A DNA stretch of 64,000 bases from Pseudomonas chlororaphis (GTDB taxonomy: Bacteria > Pseudomonadota > Gammaproteobacteria > Pseudomonadales > Pseudomonadaceae). Position numbers and translations under genes: made by a program. Positions 27,508 to 36,670 of the stretch are shown one piece after another. The notes under the pieces are model-generated. The model was not told where the DNA came from. It did not search any database and worked only from the letters and a program-made list of their open reading frames with translations. The stretch's first letter is position 1. The number at the start of each line of letters is the position of its first letter. Location of the stretch: assembly GCA_001023535.1 (NCBI GenBank), contig CP011020.1, positions 4,043,734 through 4,107,733 on the forward strand, read 5' to 3'.

Positions 27508-29676
27508 ATGACCCCTTCCTTTGCGATGCTGCACCTGTTCCGCCACTGGCTGGGTGGCCTGTTGGTTTTCCTGCTGTTGTTCGCGGGCCTCGCCCAGGCC
27601 AAGGACTACGGGGACATCCAGCAGCAGCGCATCCACCATGTGCTGGGCCAGAGCGACGCGATCTCCGAGCCTGAAGGCCCCTACAAGGTGCGCACGCTGT
27701 CGGCGGCGGGCAAGGTCGTGGGCTACGTGTTCCAAAGCCTCGACGTGGTGGACATCCCGGCCTATTCGGGCAAGCCAATCAACGTGCAGGTCATCCTCGA
27801 CCCGGCCGGTGTGATCCTCGACGCTTACGTGCTCGAACACCATGAGCCGATCCTGTTGATCGGCATCGCCGAAGAAAAACTCCACGCCTTCAGCGCGCGT
27901 TACAGCGGCGTCAAGGTCAGCCAGCGAGTGGTGGTGGGGCACTCCAGTGACCCGAATGCGGTGACGGTGGATGCCATTGCCGGCGCCACCGTGACGGCGA
28001 TGGTGGTCAACGAGGTGATCATGCGCGCCGCCCACGATGTCGCGGTTGCCCTGGGGTTGGTCAAGGGCAACGCCGGGTTGACGGTGGCACCGGCCCGCGT
28101 GCGTGAGGACAACTTCGAACCCGCCGACTGGGCGACGCTGACCGGCAGCGGCGCGGTGCGTCGCCTGCACCTGACGCGGGGCCAGGTCGACGCCTCGTTC
28201 AAGGGCACCGAGGCCGAGCAGGTGGAAGTCGCCAGCGCCGAGCAGGCCGACGACACCTTCATCGACTTGTACGTGACCCACCTCAACCCGCCCACCATCG
28301 GCCGCAACCTCTTGGGCGAGGGCCCATACCGCACGCTGATGAGCGAACTCAAGCCGGGCGAGCAGGCCATCGCGGTCATGGGCAGCGGGCGCTACTCGTT
28401 CAAAGGGTCGGGTTATGTGCGCGGCGGGATTTTCGATCGGGTGGTGCTGCGCCAGTTCGGCGATACCATCAGCTTCCGCGACCTGGACTTCCAGCGCCTG
28501 GACGATGTCGCCGCCGACGACATGCCGGCCTTCGATGAAATGGCGATTTTCATCATCCGCGCCACCCATCGCTTCGACCCCGGCGCGCCCTGGAGCCTGG
28601 AGTTGCTGGTGCGCCGCCAGACCGGGCCGGTCAGCGGTACGTTCAGCAGCTTCGAGCTGGCCTATCAACTGCCCGAAGCCTACCTGGAACGGCCGTTGCC
28701 CAGCGCCGAACAACTGGCTGCGGCGCAGGAGGCCAGCCGGCCGATGTGGCTGACGCTGTGGTACCAGAAAAGTCTGGAGATCAGCCTGCTGGGGGCGGCG
28801 TTGCTGGTGCTGACCGTCATCCTGTTCTTCCAGGACGCCCTGGCCCGGCGGCCGACCCTGCTGCATTGGGTGCGCCGCGGCTACCTGGTGTTCACCGTGG
28901 TGTTTCTCGGCGGCTTCGCCCTGGCCCAATTGTCGGTGGTCAACGTGCTGACCTTCGTCCATGCCCTGTTCGAAGGCTTCCGCTGGGAGCTGTTCCTCAC
29001 CGACCCGCTGATCTTCATCCTCTGGGTGTTCACCGCCGCCAGCATCCTGCTCTGGGGGCGTGGGGTGTTCTGCGGCTGGCTGTGCCCGTTCGGTGCGTTG
29101 CAGGAGTTGATCAACGAGCTGGCGCGCAAATTCAAGGTGCCCCAGTACGAACTGCCATTCGCGGTCCACGAACGGTTGTGGGCGCTCAAGTACATCATTT
29201 TGCTGGTGCTGTTCGGCGTTTCGCTGGAGTCGATGGCCACCGCTGAACGCCTGGCCGAAGTCGAGCCGTTCAAGACCGCCGTCACCCTGCGGTTCGACCG
29301 CCAGTGGTGGTTCGTGGCGTATGCCCTGGGCCTGCTGGTGGTCAACCTGTTCACGCGCAAAGTCTATTGCCGTTATGTCTGCCCGCTGGGCGCGGCCCTG
29401 GCGATGCCGACACGCCTGCGCCTGTTCGACTGGCTCAAGCGCCGCAAGGAGTGCGGCAACCCCTGCCAGTTGTGCGCCAAGGAATGCGAGATCCAGGCGA
29501 TTCATCCCGACGGTCGCATCAACGCCAACGAGTGCCACTACTGCCTCGATTGCCAGATGACCTGGCACAACGAAAACAAATGCCCGCCGTTGATCAACAA
29601 GCGCAAGAAACGCGGCAAGGCCGCGGTGGCCGACCCCCAATTGATTCCCGTGGTGCAGGTGACCCCGGCGCCTTGA
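27508..29676 (+). CDS. nosR: NosR, membrane flavo-iron-sulfur protein for nitrous oxide reductase expression and electron supply
   Basis: This 722-residue protein begins with a signal/anchor segment. Its periplasmic FMN-binding domain carries DAIAGATVTA near residue 160, the site where FMN is covalently attached to threonine in the family. Membrane helices follow from about 420. Two cytoplasmic CxxxCP motifs (CGWLCPFGA, CRYVCPLGA) and ferredoxin-type cysteine clusters (CGNPCQLCAKEC, CHYCLDCQ) are present. NosR is needed for nosZ expression and for feeding electrons to N2O reductase. The length is normal. It is the first gene of the nos operon behind an ANR-type box. The ribosome site is weak for the chosen ATG, and an ATG at 27526 is possible. 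Confidence 0.93.
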   Translation: MTPSFAMLHLFRHWLGGLLVFLLLFAGLAQAKDYGDIQQQRIHHVLGQSDAISEPEGPYKVRTLSAAGKVVGYVFQSLDVVDIPAYSGKPINVQVILDPAGVILDAYVLEHHEPILLIGIAEEKLHAFSARYSGVKVSQRVVVGHSSDPNAVTVDAIAGATVTAMVVNEVIMRAAHDVAVALGLVKGNAGLTVAPARVREDNFEPADWATLTGSGAVRRLHLTRGQVDASFKGTEAEQVEVASAEQADDTFIDLYVTHLNPPTIGRNLLGEGPYRTLMSELKPGEQAIAVMGSGRYSFKGSGYVRGGIFDRVVLRQFGDTISFRDLDFQRLDDVAADDMPAFDEMAIFIIRATHRFDPGAPWSLELLVRRQTGPVSGTFSSFELAYQLPEAYLERPLPSAEQLAAAQEASRPMWLTLWYQKSLEISLLGAALLVLTVILFFQDALARRPTLLHWVRRGYLVFTVVFLGGFALAQLSVVNVLTFVHALFEGFRWELFLTDPLIFILWVFTAASILLWGRGVFCGWLCPFGALQELINELARKFKVPQYELPFAVHERLWALKYIILLVLFGVSLESMATAERLAEVEPFKTAVTLRFDRQWWFVAYALGLLVVNLFTRKVYCRYVCPLGAALAMPTRLRLFDWLKRRKECGNPCQLCAKECEIQAIHPDGRINANECHYCLDCQMTWHNENKCPPLINKRKKRGKAAVADPQLIPVVQVTPAP

Positions 29677-29730
29677 GGCACCTGGAAAAACCCGCCCCCT
29701 GACCCTTTCATTCTTGATGGAGCACACAGC

Positions 29731-31659
29731 ATGAGCGACAAGAAAAACGCCACGCCGGACGTGGTGGAAGAACCGCGGGGCGTGAGCCGGCGCAGTTTTC
29801 TCGGCACCGGTGCGGTCACCGGCGCCGTGCTGGCCGGTGCCACGGCGCTGGGCGCCGGCACCTTCACCCGGGAGTCATGGGCGGCGGCCGCCAAGGAAGC
29901 CAAGGAGGCCAAGTCCAAGGTCCATGTCGGCCCCGGCGAACTGGACGAATACTATGGCTTCTGGAGCGGCGGTCACCAAGGCGAAGTGCGGGTGCTGGGC
30001 GTGCCGTCGATGCGCGAGCTGATGCGCATCCCGGTGTTCAACGTCGACTCGGCCACCGGTTGGGGCCTGACCAACGAAAGCAAGCGCATCCTGGGGGAGA
30101 GCGCCAAGTACAAGAACGGTGACTGCCACCACCCGCACATCTCCATGACCGACGGCAAGTACGACGGCAAGTACCTGTTCATCAACGACAAGGCCAACTC
30201 CCGGATCGCGCGCATTCGCCTGGACATCATGAAGTGCGACAAGATCCTCACCGTGCCCAACGTGCAGGCGATCCACGGCCTGCGCCTGCAAAAGGTGCCC
30301 TACACCAAGTACGTGTTCGCCAACGCCGAGTTCGTGATCCCGCATCCCAACGATGGCCATACCTTCGACCTGCAGGACAAGAACAGCTTCACGATGTTCA
30401 ACGCCATCGATGCCGAGAAAATGGAAATGGCGTTCCAGGTGATCGTCGACGGCAACCTGGATAACTCCGATGCCGACTACACCGGCAAATACGCCGCCAG
30501 CACCTGCTACAACTCCGAGAAGGCCTATGACCTGGGCGGCATGATGCGCAACGAGCGCGACTGGGTGGTGGTGTTCAACATCCCGCGGATCGAAGCGGCG
30601 ATCAAGGCCGGCAAGTTCATCACCCTGGATGGCTCCAAGGTGCCGGTGGTCGATGGTCGCAAGACCGACGGCAAGGACTCTGAATTCACTCGCTACATCC
30701 CGGTGCCGAAGAACCCCCACGGCTGCAACACCTCGTCCGATGGCAAGTACTTCATCGCCAACGGCAAGCTGTCGCCGACTGTCTCGATGATTGCCATCGA
30801 CCGCCTGGATGACCTGTTCGAAGGCCGCTACAAAGACCCTCGGGAAGTGATCGTCGCCGAGCCGGAACTGGGCCTGGGGCCGCTGCACACCACCTTCGAC
30901 GGGCGTGGCAACGCCTACACCACCTTGTTCATCGACAGCCAGGTGGTGAAGTGGAACATGGACGAAGCCATCCGCGCTTACAAGGGCGAGAAGGTCAACT
31001 ACATCAAGCAGAAACTCGACGTACAGTACCAACCCGGGCACAACCATGCGTCCCTGACCGAGACCAGCGAGGCGGACGGCAAGTGGCTGGTGGTGCTGTG
31101 CAAGTTCTCCAAGGACCGCTTCCTGCCTACCGGGCCGCTGCACCCGGAGAACGACCAGTTGATCGACATCTCCGGCGAAGAAATGAAGCTGGTGCACGAC
31201 GGCCCGGCCTTCGCCGAACCCCACGATTGCATCCTCGCCCGGCGCGACCAGATCAAGACCCAGAAAATCTGGAACCGCAACGACCCGTTCTTCGCCGAGA
31301 CGGTGGCACTGGCGAAAAAGGACGGTATCAACCTGGAGACCGACAACAAGGTCATCCGCGATGGCAACCAGGTGCGGGTGTACATGACGTCGATGGCGCC
31401 GGCCTACGGCTTGACCGAATTCACCGTCAAGCAGGGCAACGAAGTGACGGTCACCATCACCAACATCGACCAGATCGAGGACGTGTCCCACGGCTTTGTC
31501 ATGACCAACCACGGCGTGAGCATGGAAATCAGCCCGCAGCAGACGTCCTCCATCACCTTCACCGCCGACAAGGCCGGCCTGCACTGGTACTACTGCAGCT
31601 GGTTCTGTCACGCCCTGCACATGGAGATGGTCGGTCGCATGCTGGTTGAAAAAGCCTGA
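29731..31659 (+). CDS. nosZ: Nitrous oxide reductase, clade I (Tat-exported)
   Basis: This 642-residue periplasmic copper enzyme reduces N2O to N2. A Tat signal with SRRSFLG lies at residues 19-25. The seven-bladed propeller that holds the CuZ cluster follows, with conserved histidines such as CHHPH and PHGCN. The C-terminal cupredoxin domain has the CuA motif CSWFCHALHMEM. The Tat signal marks the clade I type, consistent with the accompanying nosR and nosDFYL. Distance to nosR is 54 bases. No separate ANR box was seen in front. Confidence 0.96.
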   Translation: MSDKKNATPDVVEEPRGVSRRSFLGTGAVTGAVLAGATALGAGTFTRESWAAAAKEAKEAKSKVHVGPGELDEYYGFWSGGHQGEVRVLGVPSMRELMRIPVFNVDSATGWGLTNESKRILGESAKYKNGDCHHPHISMTDGKYDGKYLFINDKANSRIARIRLDIMKCDKILTVPNVQAIHGLRLQKVPYTKYVFANAEFVIPHPNDGHTFDLQDKNSFTMFNAIDAEKMEMAFQVIVDGNLDNSDADYTGKYAASTCYNSEKAYDLGGMMRNERDWVVVFNIPRIEAAIKAGKFITLDGSKVPVVDGRKTDGKDSEFTRYIPVPKNPHGCNTSSDGKYFIANGKLSPTVSMIAIDRLDDLFEGRYKDPREVIVAEPELGLGPLHTTFDGRGNAYTTLFIDSQVVKWNMDEAIRAYKGEKVNYIKQKLDVQYQPGHNHASLTETSEADGKWLVVLCKFSKDRFLPTGPLHPENDQLIDISGEEMKLVHDGPAFAEPHDCILARRDQIKTQKIWNRNDPFFAETVALAKKDGINLETDNKVIRDGNQVRVYMTSMAPAYGLTEFTVKQGNEVTVTITNIDQIEDVSHGFVMTNHGVSMEISPQQTSSITFTADKAGLHWYYCSWFCHALHMEMVGRMLVEKA

Positions 31660-31685
31660 GTCGGCCGAACGAGGAGACAGGCCCA

Positions 31686-33005
31686 ATGGCCGGGAAACCG
31701 CAGCAACCCACGGGCCGCGCGTGCCAACCGGTCATTGCGCTGATGCTGGGCCTGTTATCGGGCGGCGCGTTCGGCGCGCCGCAGCCGATCACCGACCTGC
31801 CCTTGCAGGCCGAGGGCGACCAGCAATGGCGCCTGCCGGCGGGGCAGTACCGGGGCTCGTTCAGCGTCGATCAGCCGATGACCCTCACCTGTGCGCCGGA
31901 TGCGGTATTCCTGGGGCAGGGCGAGGGCAACGGCGTGATCATCCAGGCGCCGAACGTGCGCATCCAAGGTTGTACATTCCTGGACTGGGGCCATGACCTG
32001 ACGGCGATGAACGCCGCGGTGTTCATCAAGCCTGTCGCCCAGGGAGCGGTGGTACGTGGCAACCGGATGCAGGGCCAGGGCTTCGGTATCTGGGTCGATG
32101 GCACACGGGACGTCAGCCTGATCGACAATCGCATCCAGGGCGACGCCAGCCTGCGTTCCCAGGACCGGGGCAACGGCATCCACCTGTATGCGGTCCACGG
32201 GGCCCAGGTCATCGGCAACCAGGTGCGCGACACCCGCGACGGCATCTACATCGACACCTCCAACGGCAACCTGCTCCAGGGCAATGTCCTGGAGGACCTG
32301 CGCTACGGCGTGCATTACATGTTCGCCAACGATAACCGCCTGCTGGACAACGTCACCCGGCGGACCCGCACCGGTTATGCGCTGATGCAGAGCCGCCAGT
32401 TGACGGTCATCGGCAATCGCTCCGAACAGGACCAGAACTACGGGATCCTGATGAACTACATCACCTATTCAACCCTGCGCGACAACGTCGTCACCGACGT
32501 GCGCGACGGGTCCACCGGCGACACCATGATCGTCGGTGCCGAGGGCAAGGCCCTGTTCATCTACAACTCATTGTTCAATCGCATCGAAGGCAATCATTTC
32601 GAGCGCAGTGCGGTGGGCATCCACTTGACCGCCGGCTCGGAGGACAACCGCATCGCCGGCAATGCCTTCGTCCATAACCAGCGCCAGGTCAAGTACGTCG
32701 CCACCCGCCTGCAGGAGTGGTCGGCAGACGGGCGCGGCAACTACTGGAGTGACTACCTGGGGTGGGATCGCAATGGCGACGGCCTGGGAGATGTGGTCTA
32801 CGAGCCCAACGACAACGTCGACCGCCTGCTGTGGCTGTACCCGCAGGTGCGGCTGTTGATGAACAGTCCGGGCATCGAATTGCTGCGCTGGGTACAGCGA
32901 GCCTTCCCGGTGATGAAATCCCCCGGGGTGCTGGACAGCCATCCGCTGATGGCGGCGCCGGTCCAACCCCCACCACGCAACAGGGCTCAGGAGGACGCGT
33001 CTTGA
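31686..33005 (+). CDS. nosD: NosD, periplasmic protein for CuZ cluster maturation
   Basis: This 439-residue protein is a right-handed parallel beta-helix (NosD/CASH repeats, such as [15 protein letters not shown] and [16 protein letters not shown]). It has an N-terminal signal region ending near GGAFGAP. It works with the NosFY ABC complex to build the sulfide-containing copper cluster of NosZ. Its TGA stop overlaps the TTG start of nosF. Confidence 0.92.
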   Translation: MAGKPQQPTGRACQPVIALMLGLLSGGAFGAPQPITDLPLQAEGDQQWRLPAGQYRGSFSVDQPMTLTCAPDAVFLGQGEGNGVIIQAPNVRIQGCTFLDWGHDLTAMNAAVFIKPVAQGAVVRGNRMQGQGFGIWVDGTRDVSLIDNRIQGDASLRSQDRGNGIHLYAVHGAQVIGNQVRDTRDGIYIDTSNGNLLQGNVLEDLRYGVHYMFANDNRLLDNVTRRTRTGYALMQSRQLTVIGNRSEQDQNYGILMNYITYSTLRDNVVTDVRDGSTGDTMIVGAEGKALFIYNSLFNRIEGNHFERSAVGIHLTAGSEDNRIAGNAFVHNQRQVKYVATRLQEWSADGRGNYWSDYLGWDRNGDGLGDVVYEPNDNVDRLLWLYPQVRLLMNSPGIELLRWVQRAFPVMKSPGVLDSHPLMAAPVQPPPRNRAQEDAS

Positions 33006-33919
33006 ACGTCGTCGAGATCGAAGGCGTCAGCCAGCAGTATGGCGACGTTGCCGTGCTGCACGGGCTGAACCTGAACCTGGCCCAGGGCGAAGTGCTCGGC
33101 CTGTTCGGGCACAACGGTGCGGGCAAGACCACCACCATGAAGTTGATCCTCGGCTTGCTGCGGGCCAGCGAGGGCCAGGTGCGGGTCTTCGGGCGCGAGC
33201 CCTGCGACCCGAGTGTGCGACGCCTGCTCGGCTACCTGCCGGAGAACGTCATGTTCTATCCGCAGTTGAGCGGGTTGGAGACGTTGCGTCATTTTGCCCG
33301 GCTCAAGGGCGCGGCGCCGGAGCAGGTCGAACGGTTGCTGGAGGAGGTGGGCCTGGCGGACGCGGCCCGGCGCCGGGTGCGGACCTATTCCAAGGGCATG
33401 CGCCAGCGCCTCGGGCTGGCCCAGGCATTACTCGGCCAGCCGCGGTTGTTGCTGCTGGACGAGCCCACCGTGGGCCTGGACCCCATCGCCACCCAAGACC
33501 TCTATCAACTGCTCGATCGCCTGCGTTGGCAGGGCACCAGCATCATTCTCTGCTCCCATGTCCTGCCGGGCGTCGAAGCCCACATCAACCGCGCCGCGAT
33601 CCTCACCCGCGGGCGCCTGCTGGCCCTGGGCAGCCTGGCCCGGCTGCGCAAGGACGCCGGTCTGCCGACCCTGATCCGGGCCTCGGGCCTGGCCCGCGCC
33701 GAGCAGTTGCAGCAGCACTGGCGCAGCGAAGGGCATGTCACCCAGGGCTGGGGCGCCGAAGGCTTGCAAGTGTCGGCGCCGGACGGCAGCAAGCTCGCAC
33801 TGTTGCGCCAGCTGCTGGCGCAGCACAACCCGACCGACGTCGAGATCAAGCCGCCGTCCCTGGAGGACTTGTACCGCCATTACATGGTCCGTGCAGCCAG
33901 CGAGGAGGCCCATCAATGA
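33002..33919 (+). CDS. nosF: NosF, ABC ATPase of the NosDFY complex
   Basis: This 305-residue ATPase has Walker [13 protein letters not shown], signature [16 protein letters not shown], Walker [14 protein letters not shown] and switch histidine SHVLPG. The best start is TTG at 33002, because AGGAGGA lies nine bases ahead and the ABC fold begins immediately. The long open frame further upstream is a shadow of nosD. Gene overlaps on both sides (TTGA with nosD, ATGA with nosY) imply coupled translation. Confidence 0.92.
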   Translation: MNVVEIEGVSQQYGDVAVLHGLNLNLAQGEVLGLFGHNGAGKTTTMKLILGLLRASEGQVRVFGREPCDPSVRRLLGYLPENVMFYPQLSGLETLRHFARLKGAAPEQVERLLEEVGLADAARRRVRTYSKGMRQRLGLAQALLGQPRLLLLDEPTVGLDPIATQDLYQLLDRLRWQGTSIILCSHVLPGVEAHINRAAILTRGRLLALGSLARLRKDAGLPTLIRASGLARAEQLQQHWRSEGHVTQGWGAEGLQVSAPDGSKLALLRQLLAQHNPTDVEIKPPSLEDLYRHYMVRAASEEAHQ

Positions 33920-34746
33920 ACCCGATCCAGACCATGGCCCGCAAGGAGTTCTGCGACGGCCTGCGCAATCGCTGGTTGTTGGCGATCAGTCTGCTGTTCG
34001 CCGTGCTGGCCATTGGTATCGCCTGGCTGGGCGCCGCGGCGTCGGGGCAGTTGGGCTTCACCTCGGTGCCGGCGACGGTGGCGAGCCTGTCGAGCCTGGC
34101 GACCTTCCTGATGCCCCTGATCGCCTTGCTGCTGGCCTATGACGCCATCGTCGGCGAGGACGAAAGCGGCACCTTGCTGCTGTTGCTGACCTACCCGTTG
34201 GGGCGCGGTCAGTTGCTGCTGGGCAAGTTCGTCGGACACGGCCTGATTCTGGCCCTGGCGACGTTCATCGGTTTCGGCTGCGCGATGCTTGCCATTGCTC
34301 TGTTGGTGGATGACGTCGAACTGAGCCTGCTGCTCTGGGCTTTTGGGCGCTTCATGGTGTCCAGCACGCTGCTGGGGTGGGTGTTCCTCGGCCTGGCCTA
34401 TGTACTGAGCTGCCTGTCGGCGGAGAAATCCACCGCCGCCGGGTTGGCCCTGGGGGTGTGGTTCTTCTTCGTGCTGGTGTTCGACCTGGCGTTGCTGGCG
34501 CTGCTGGTGCTGAGCGAAGGGCGCTTCAACCCGCAACTGTTGCCATGGCTGCTGCTGTTCAACCCCACCGATGTCTATCGGCTGATCAACCTGTCCGGAT
34601 TCGATTCGGCCACCCACGGCGCCGCCGTGCTGACCCTGGGCAGCGATCTGCCGGTATCGGCGCCCGGGCTGTGGATGTGCCTGGTGGTGTGGATGGTCGT
34701 GCCGTTGTGGCTGGCCTATCGGCTGTTCCAGCGCCGGTGCCCGTGA
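33916..34746 (+). CDS. nosY: NosY, membrane subunit of the NosDFY complex
   Basis: This 276-residue ABC-2 type permease has about six membrane helices, an N-terminal cytoplasmic segment [20 protein letters not shown] typical of NosY, and [15 protein letters not shown] between helices 2 and 3. It forms the membrane part of the complex that supports CuZ assembly. The start codon overlaps the nosF stop. Confidence 0.92.
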   Translation: MNPIQTMARKEFCDGLRNRWLLAISLLFAVLAIGIAWLGAAASGQLGFTSVPATVASLSSLATFLMPLIALLLAYDAIVGEDESGTLLLLLTYPLGRGQLLLGKFVGHGLILALATFIGFGCAMLAIALLVDDVELSLLLWAFGRFMVSSTLLGWVFLGLAYVLSCLSAEKSTAAGLALGVWFFFVLVFDLALLALLVLSEGRFNPQLLPWLLLFNPTDVYRLINLSGFDSATHGAAVLTLGSDLPVSAPGLWMCLVVWMVVPLWLAYRLFQRRCP

Positions 34747-34776
34747 ATGACTGATCTTGATAAGGAGTCTGTAACG

Positions 34777-35304
34777 ATGAACAGGGTGTATTCCAAGGGG
34801 AGCCGCCTGCTGGCCGGGATGCTGGTGTGCCTGGCACTGGTGGCGTGTGACCAGGCCGTGCCGCCAGCGGCCGGCGAGGCGCCGCTGGCGTTCCATCGCA
34901 GTGACGAGTGCCATGTATGCGGCATGGTCATCACCGATTTTCCCGGGCCCAAGGGCGCGGCGGTCGCGGCCGATGGGGTGAAAAAGTTCTGCTCCCCGGC
35001 GGAAATGCTCGGCTGGTGGCTGCAACCGGAAAACCATCGGGCCGACGTCAAGTTGTTCGTCCATGACATGGGCCGCAGCCACTGGGACAGCCCGGATGAC
35101 GCGCACCTGATCGACGCCCGCAGCGCCTATTTCGTGGTCGGCTCCGGGCTCAAGGGCGCCATGGGCGTCGTCCTGGCCTCGTTCGCCGAAGCCCAGGCCG
35201 CGCAGAAGCTGGCAACCGAGACCGGCGGCCAGGTCCTGCGCCTGGAGGACATCGACCAGAAGGTGCTGGGGCAGGCGGGAGGCATGTCGTCGATGAGTCA
35301 CTGA
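34777..35304 (+). CDS. nosL: NosL, copper-binding lipoprotein chaperone
   Basis: This 175-residue outer-membrane-type lipoprotein has the lipobox LVAC followed by Asp. The Cu(I)-binding region DECHVCGMVI matches the NosL family, which delivers copper to apo-NosZ. The ATG at 34777 was chosen over 34747 because AAGGAG lies ten bases ahead and a proper lipoprotein signal results. It closes the nosRZDFYL operon. No nosX/apbE follows. Confidence 0.9.
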   Translation: MNRVYSKGSRLLAGMLVCLALVACDQAVPPAAGEAPLAFHRSDECHVCGMVITDFPGPKGAAVAADGVKKFCSPAEMLGWWLQPENHRADVKLFVHDMGRSHWDSPDDAHLIDARSAYFVVGSGLKGAMGVVLASFAEAQAAQKLATETGGQVLRLEDIDQKVLGQAGGMSSMSH

Positions 35305-35356
35305 AGTTGCGGTAGCACGTGAATCGTGCGGCACGACAATGAGTTGCACGGCAGTC

Positions 35357-35384
35357 GTGGCGAGTGAGCAAGCGCTCTCGCCAC
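35357..35384. repeat. Short hairpin after nosL, REP-like
   Basis: GTGGCGAG and CTCGCCAC bracket a 12-base loop region. It could be a decayed REP or help stop nos transcription. It has no T-run. Confidence 0.5.
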
Positions 35385-35436
35385 GCTCTCGAAGGGCTTG
35401 CCGCCGTCTTCTCATCCCATCGAAGCGTCCACCCAC

Positions 35437-35453
35437 TACCCAAGTAGCATTCG
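35437..35453 (+). promoter_or_regulatory. GTAGCATTCG box before nosP
   Basis: TACCCAAGTAGCATTCG, 76 bases before the start codon. It matches boxes before pedF and pqqA (see findings). Confidence 0.55.
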
Positions 35454-35512
35454 TCGCCCCGGCCTATCTTCGTACACTCAAGGTCCCTATCACGCACCCG
35501 CCGGAGGCGTAA

Positions 35513-36670
35513 ATGCAGCAGGCAGAAGGCGTGGTCAGCGCCATGTCCGCGGCGACGGATGTCCAGGAAGTGGCCCAGGCGCTGGCGCGGCAGTTGTTGC
35601 ACCCGCACCTGGGTTTCGTGCTGTTTTTCTGTTCCGCTGCCTACGATCTGCCGGCCCTCGGCCAGGCACTGTCCCAGAGCTTTGGCGGGATTCGCCTGGT
35701 GGGTTGCACCAGCGCCGGTGAAATCACCCCCCAGGGCTACGGGCGCAATTGTGTGACGGCGGTGGGGTTCGACCACCGGCATTTTTCCATCGCCGCCGAG
35801 CTGATCGGTGAAATGGAGCACTTTAGTCTGATCGACGCTCAGCAGATGGTCGAGCGTCTGGCCGGCGGGTGTCGCAGCAACGCCCTGGCGCCGATCAAGG
35901 GCCACAGTTTTGCGCTGACCCTGCTCGACGGCCTGTCCAGTCGCGAAGAAATGGTCCTGGCGGCCTTGAGCGCAGCGCTGGGCGACATCCCGCATTTCGG
36001 CGGTTCGGCCGGCGACGACAATCACCTGACCCACACCCATGTGTATTTCGAAGGCCAGTTCCACAGCGGCGCGGCGGTGGTGGTGCTGATCAATACCTGG
36101 CTGGAATTCGAGGTCTTCACCACCCACCACATCCTGCCCCGGGAAGAAAAACTGGTGGTGACCGGCGCCGACAGCGCCTCGCGACGGGTCTACGAACTCA
36201 ACGCCGAACCCGCCGCCGAGGAGTACGCCCGGCATATCGGCGTGCCGGTGAGTGCCCTCGACTACCGGGTGTTCGCGGCACATCCGTTGGCGGTGCGCAT
36301 CAACGACCAGTACTACGTGCGGGCGATCCAGCAGGTGCACCCGGACCTTAGCCTGAGTTTCTATTGCGCGGTGGAGAACGGCATCGTCCTCACGGCGATG
36401 ACGCCAGGGCCGTTGCTGGACAACCTGCAGGCCCTGTTCGACGGCTTGCAGGCGCGGCTTGGCGACGTGCTGCTGACCATCGGCTGCGATTGTTTCCTGA
36501 GGCGCCTGGAGCTCGAAGACCGCGGCGGCCTGGAGCAGATCGGCCAATTCCTGCGCGAGCAGCGGGTGCTGGGGTTCAACACCTATGGAGAACAGTTCAA
36601 TGGCATGCACATCAACCAGACGTTCACCGGAGTTGCCATTGCCCGTCATCGCGCCCCCGGCCATCGCTGA
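35513..36670 (+). CDS. nosP: NosP-like FIST-domain nitric oxide sensor
   Basis: This 385-residue cytoplasmic protein consists of FIST_N (about 35-230) and FIST_C (about 235-370) domains. In P. aeruginosa the FIST protein NosP binds haem, senses NO and inhibits the histidine kinase encoded next to it. The same gene pair is seen here. Several histidines around 161-184 are candidates for haem contact, but the ligand cannot be fixed by eye. It lies directly after the nos operon on the same strand, separated by 208 bases containing the shared PQQ-island box, so it is probably not part of the nos transcript. Confidence 0.85.
   Translation: MQQAEGVVSAMSAATDVQEVAQALARQLLHPHLGFVLFFCSAAYDLPALGQALSQSFGGIRLVGCTSAGEITPQGYGRNCVTAVGFDHRHFSIAAELIGEMEHFSLIDAQQMVERLAGGCRSNALAPIKGHSFALTLLDGLSSREEMVLAALSAALGDIPHFGGSAGDDNHLTHTHVYFEGQFHSGAAVVVLINTWLEFEVFTTHHILPREEKLVVTGADSASRRVYELNAEPAAEEYARHIGVPVSALDYRVFAAHPLAVRINDQYYVRAIQQVHPDLSLSFYCAVENGIVLTAMTPGPLLDNLQALFDGLQARLGDVLLTIGCDCFLRRLELEDRGGLEQIGQFLREQRVLGFNTYGEQFNGMHINQTFTGVAIARHRAPGHR

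Noticed and set aside
27442..29727. A 761-codon minus-strand frame opposite nosR
   Set aside because: NosR on the plus strand has all family motifs, and the reverse frame is a compositional shadow.
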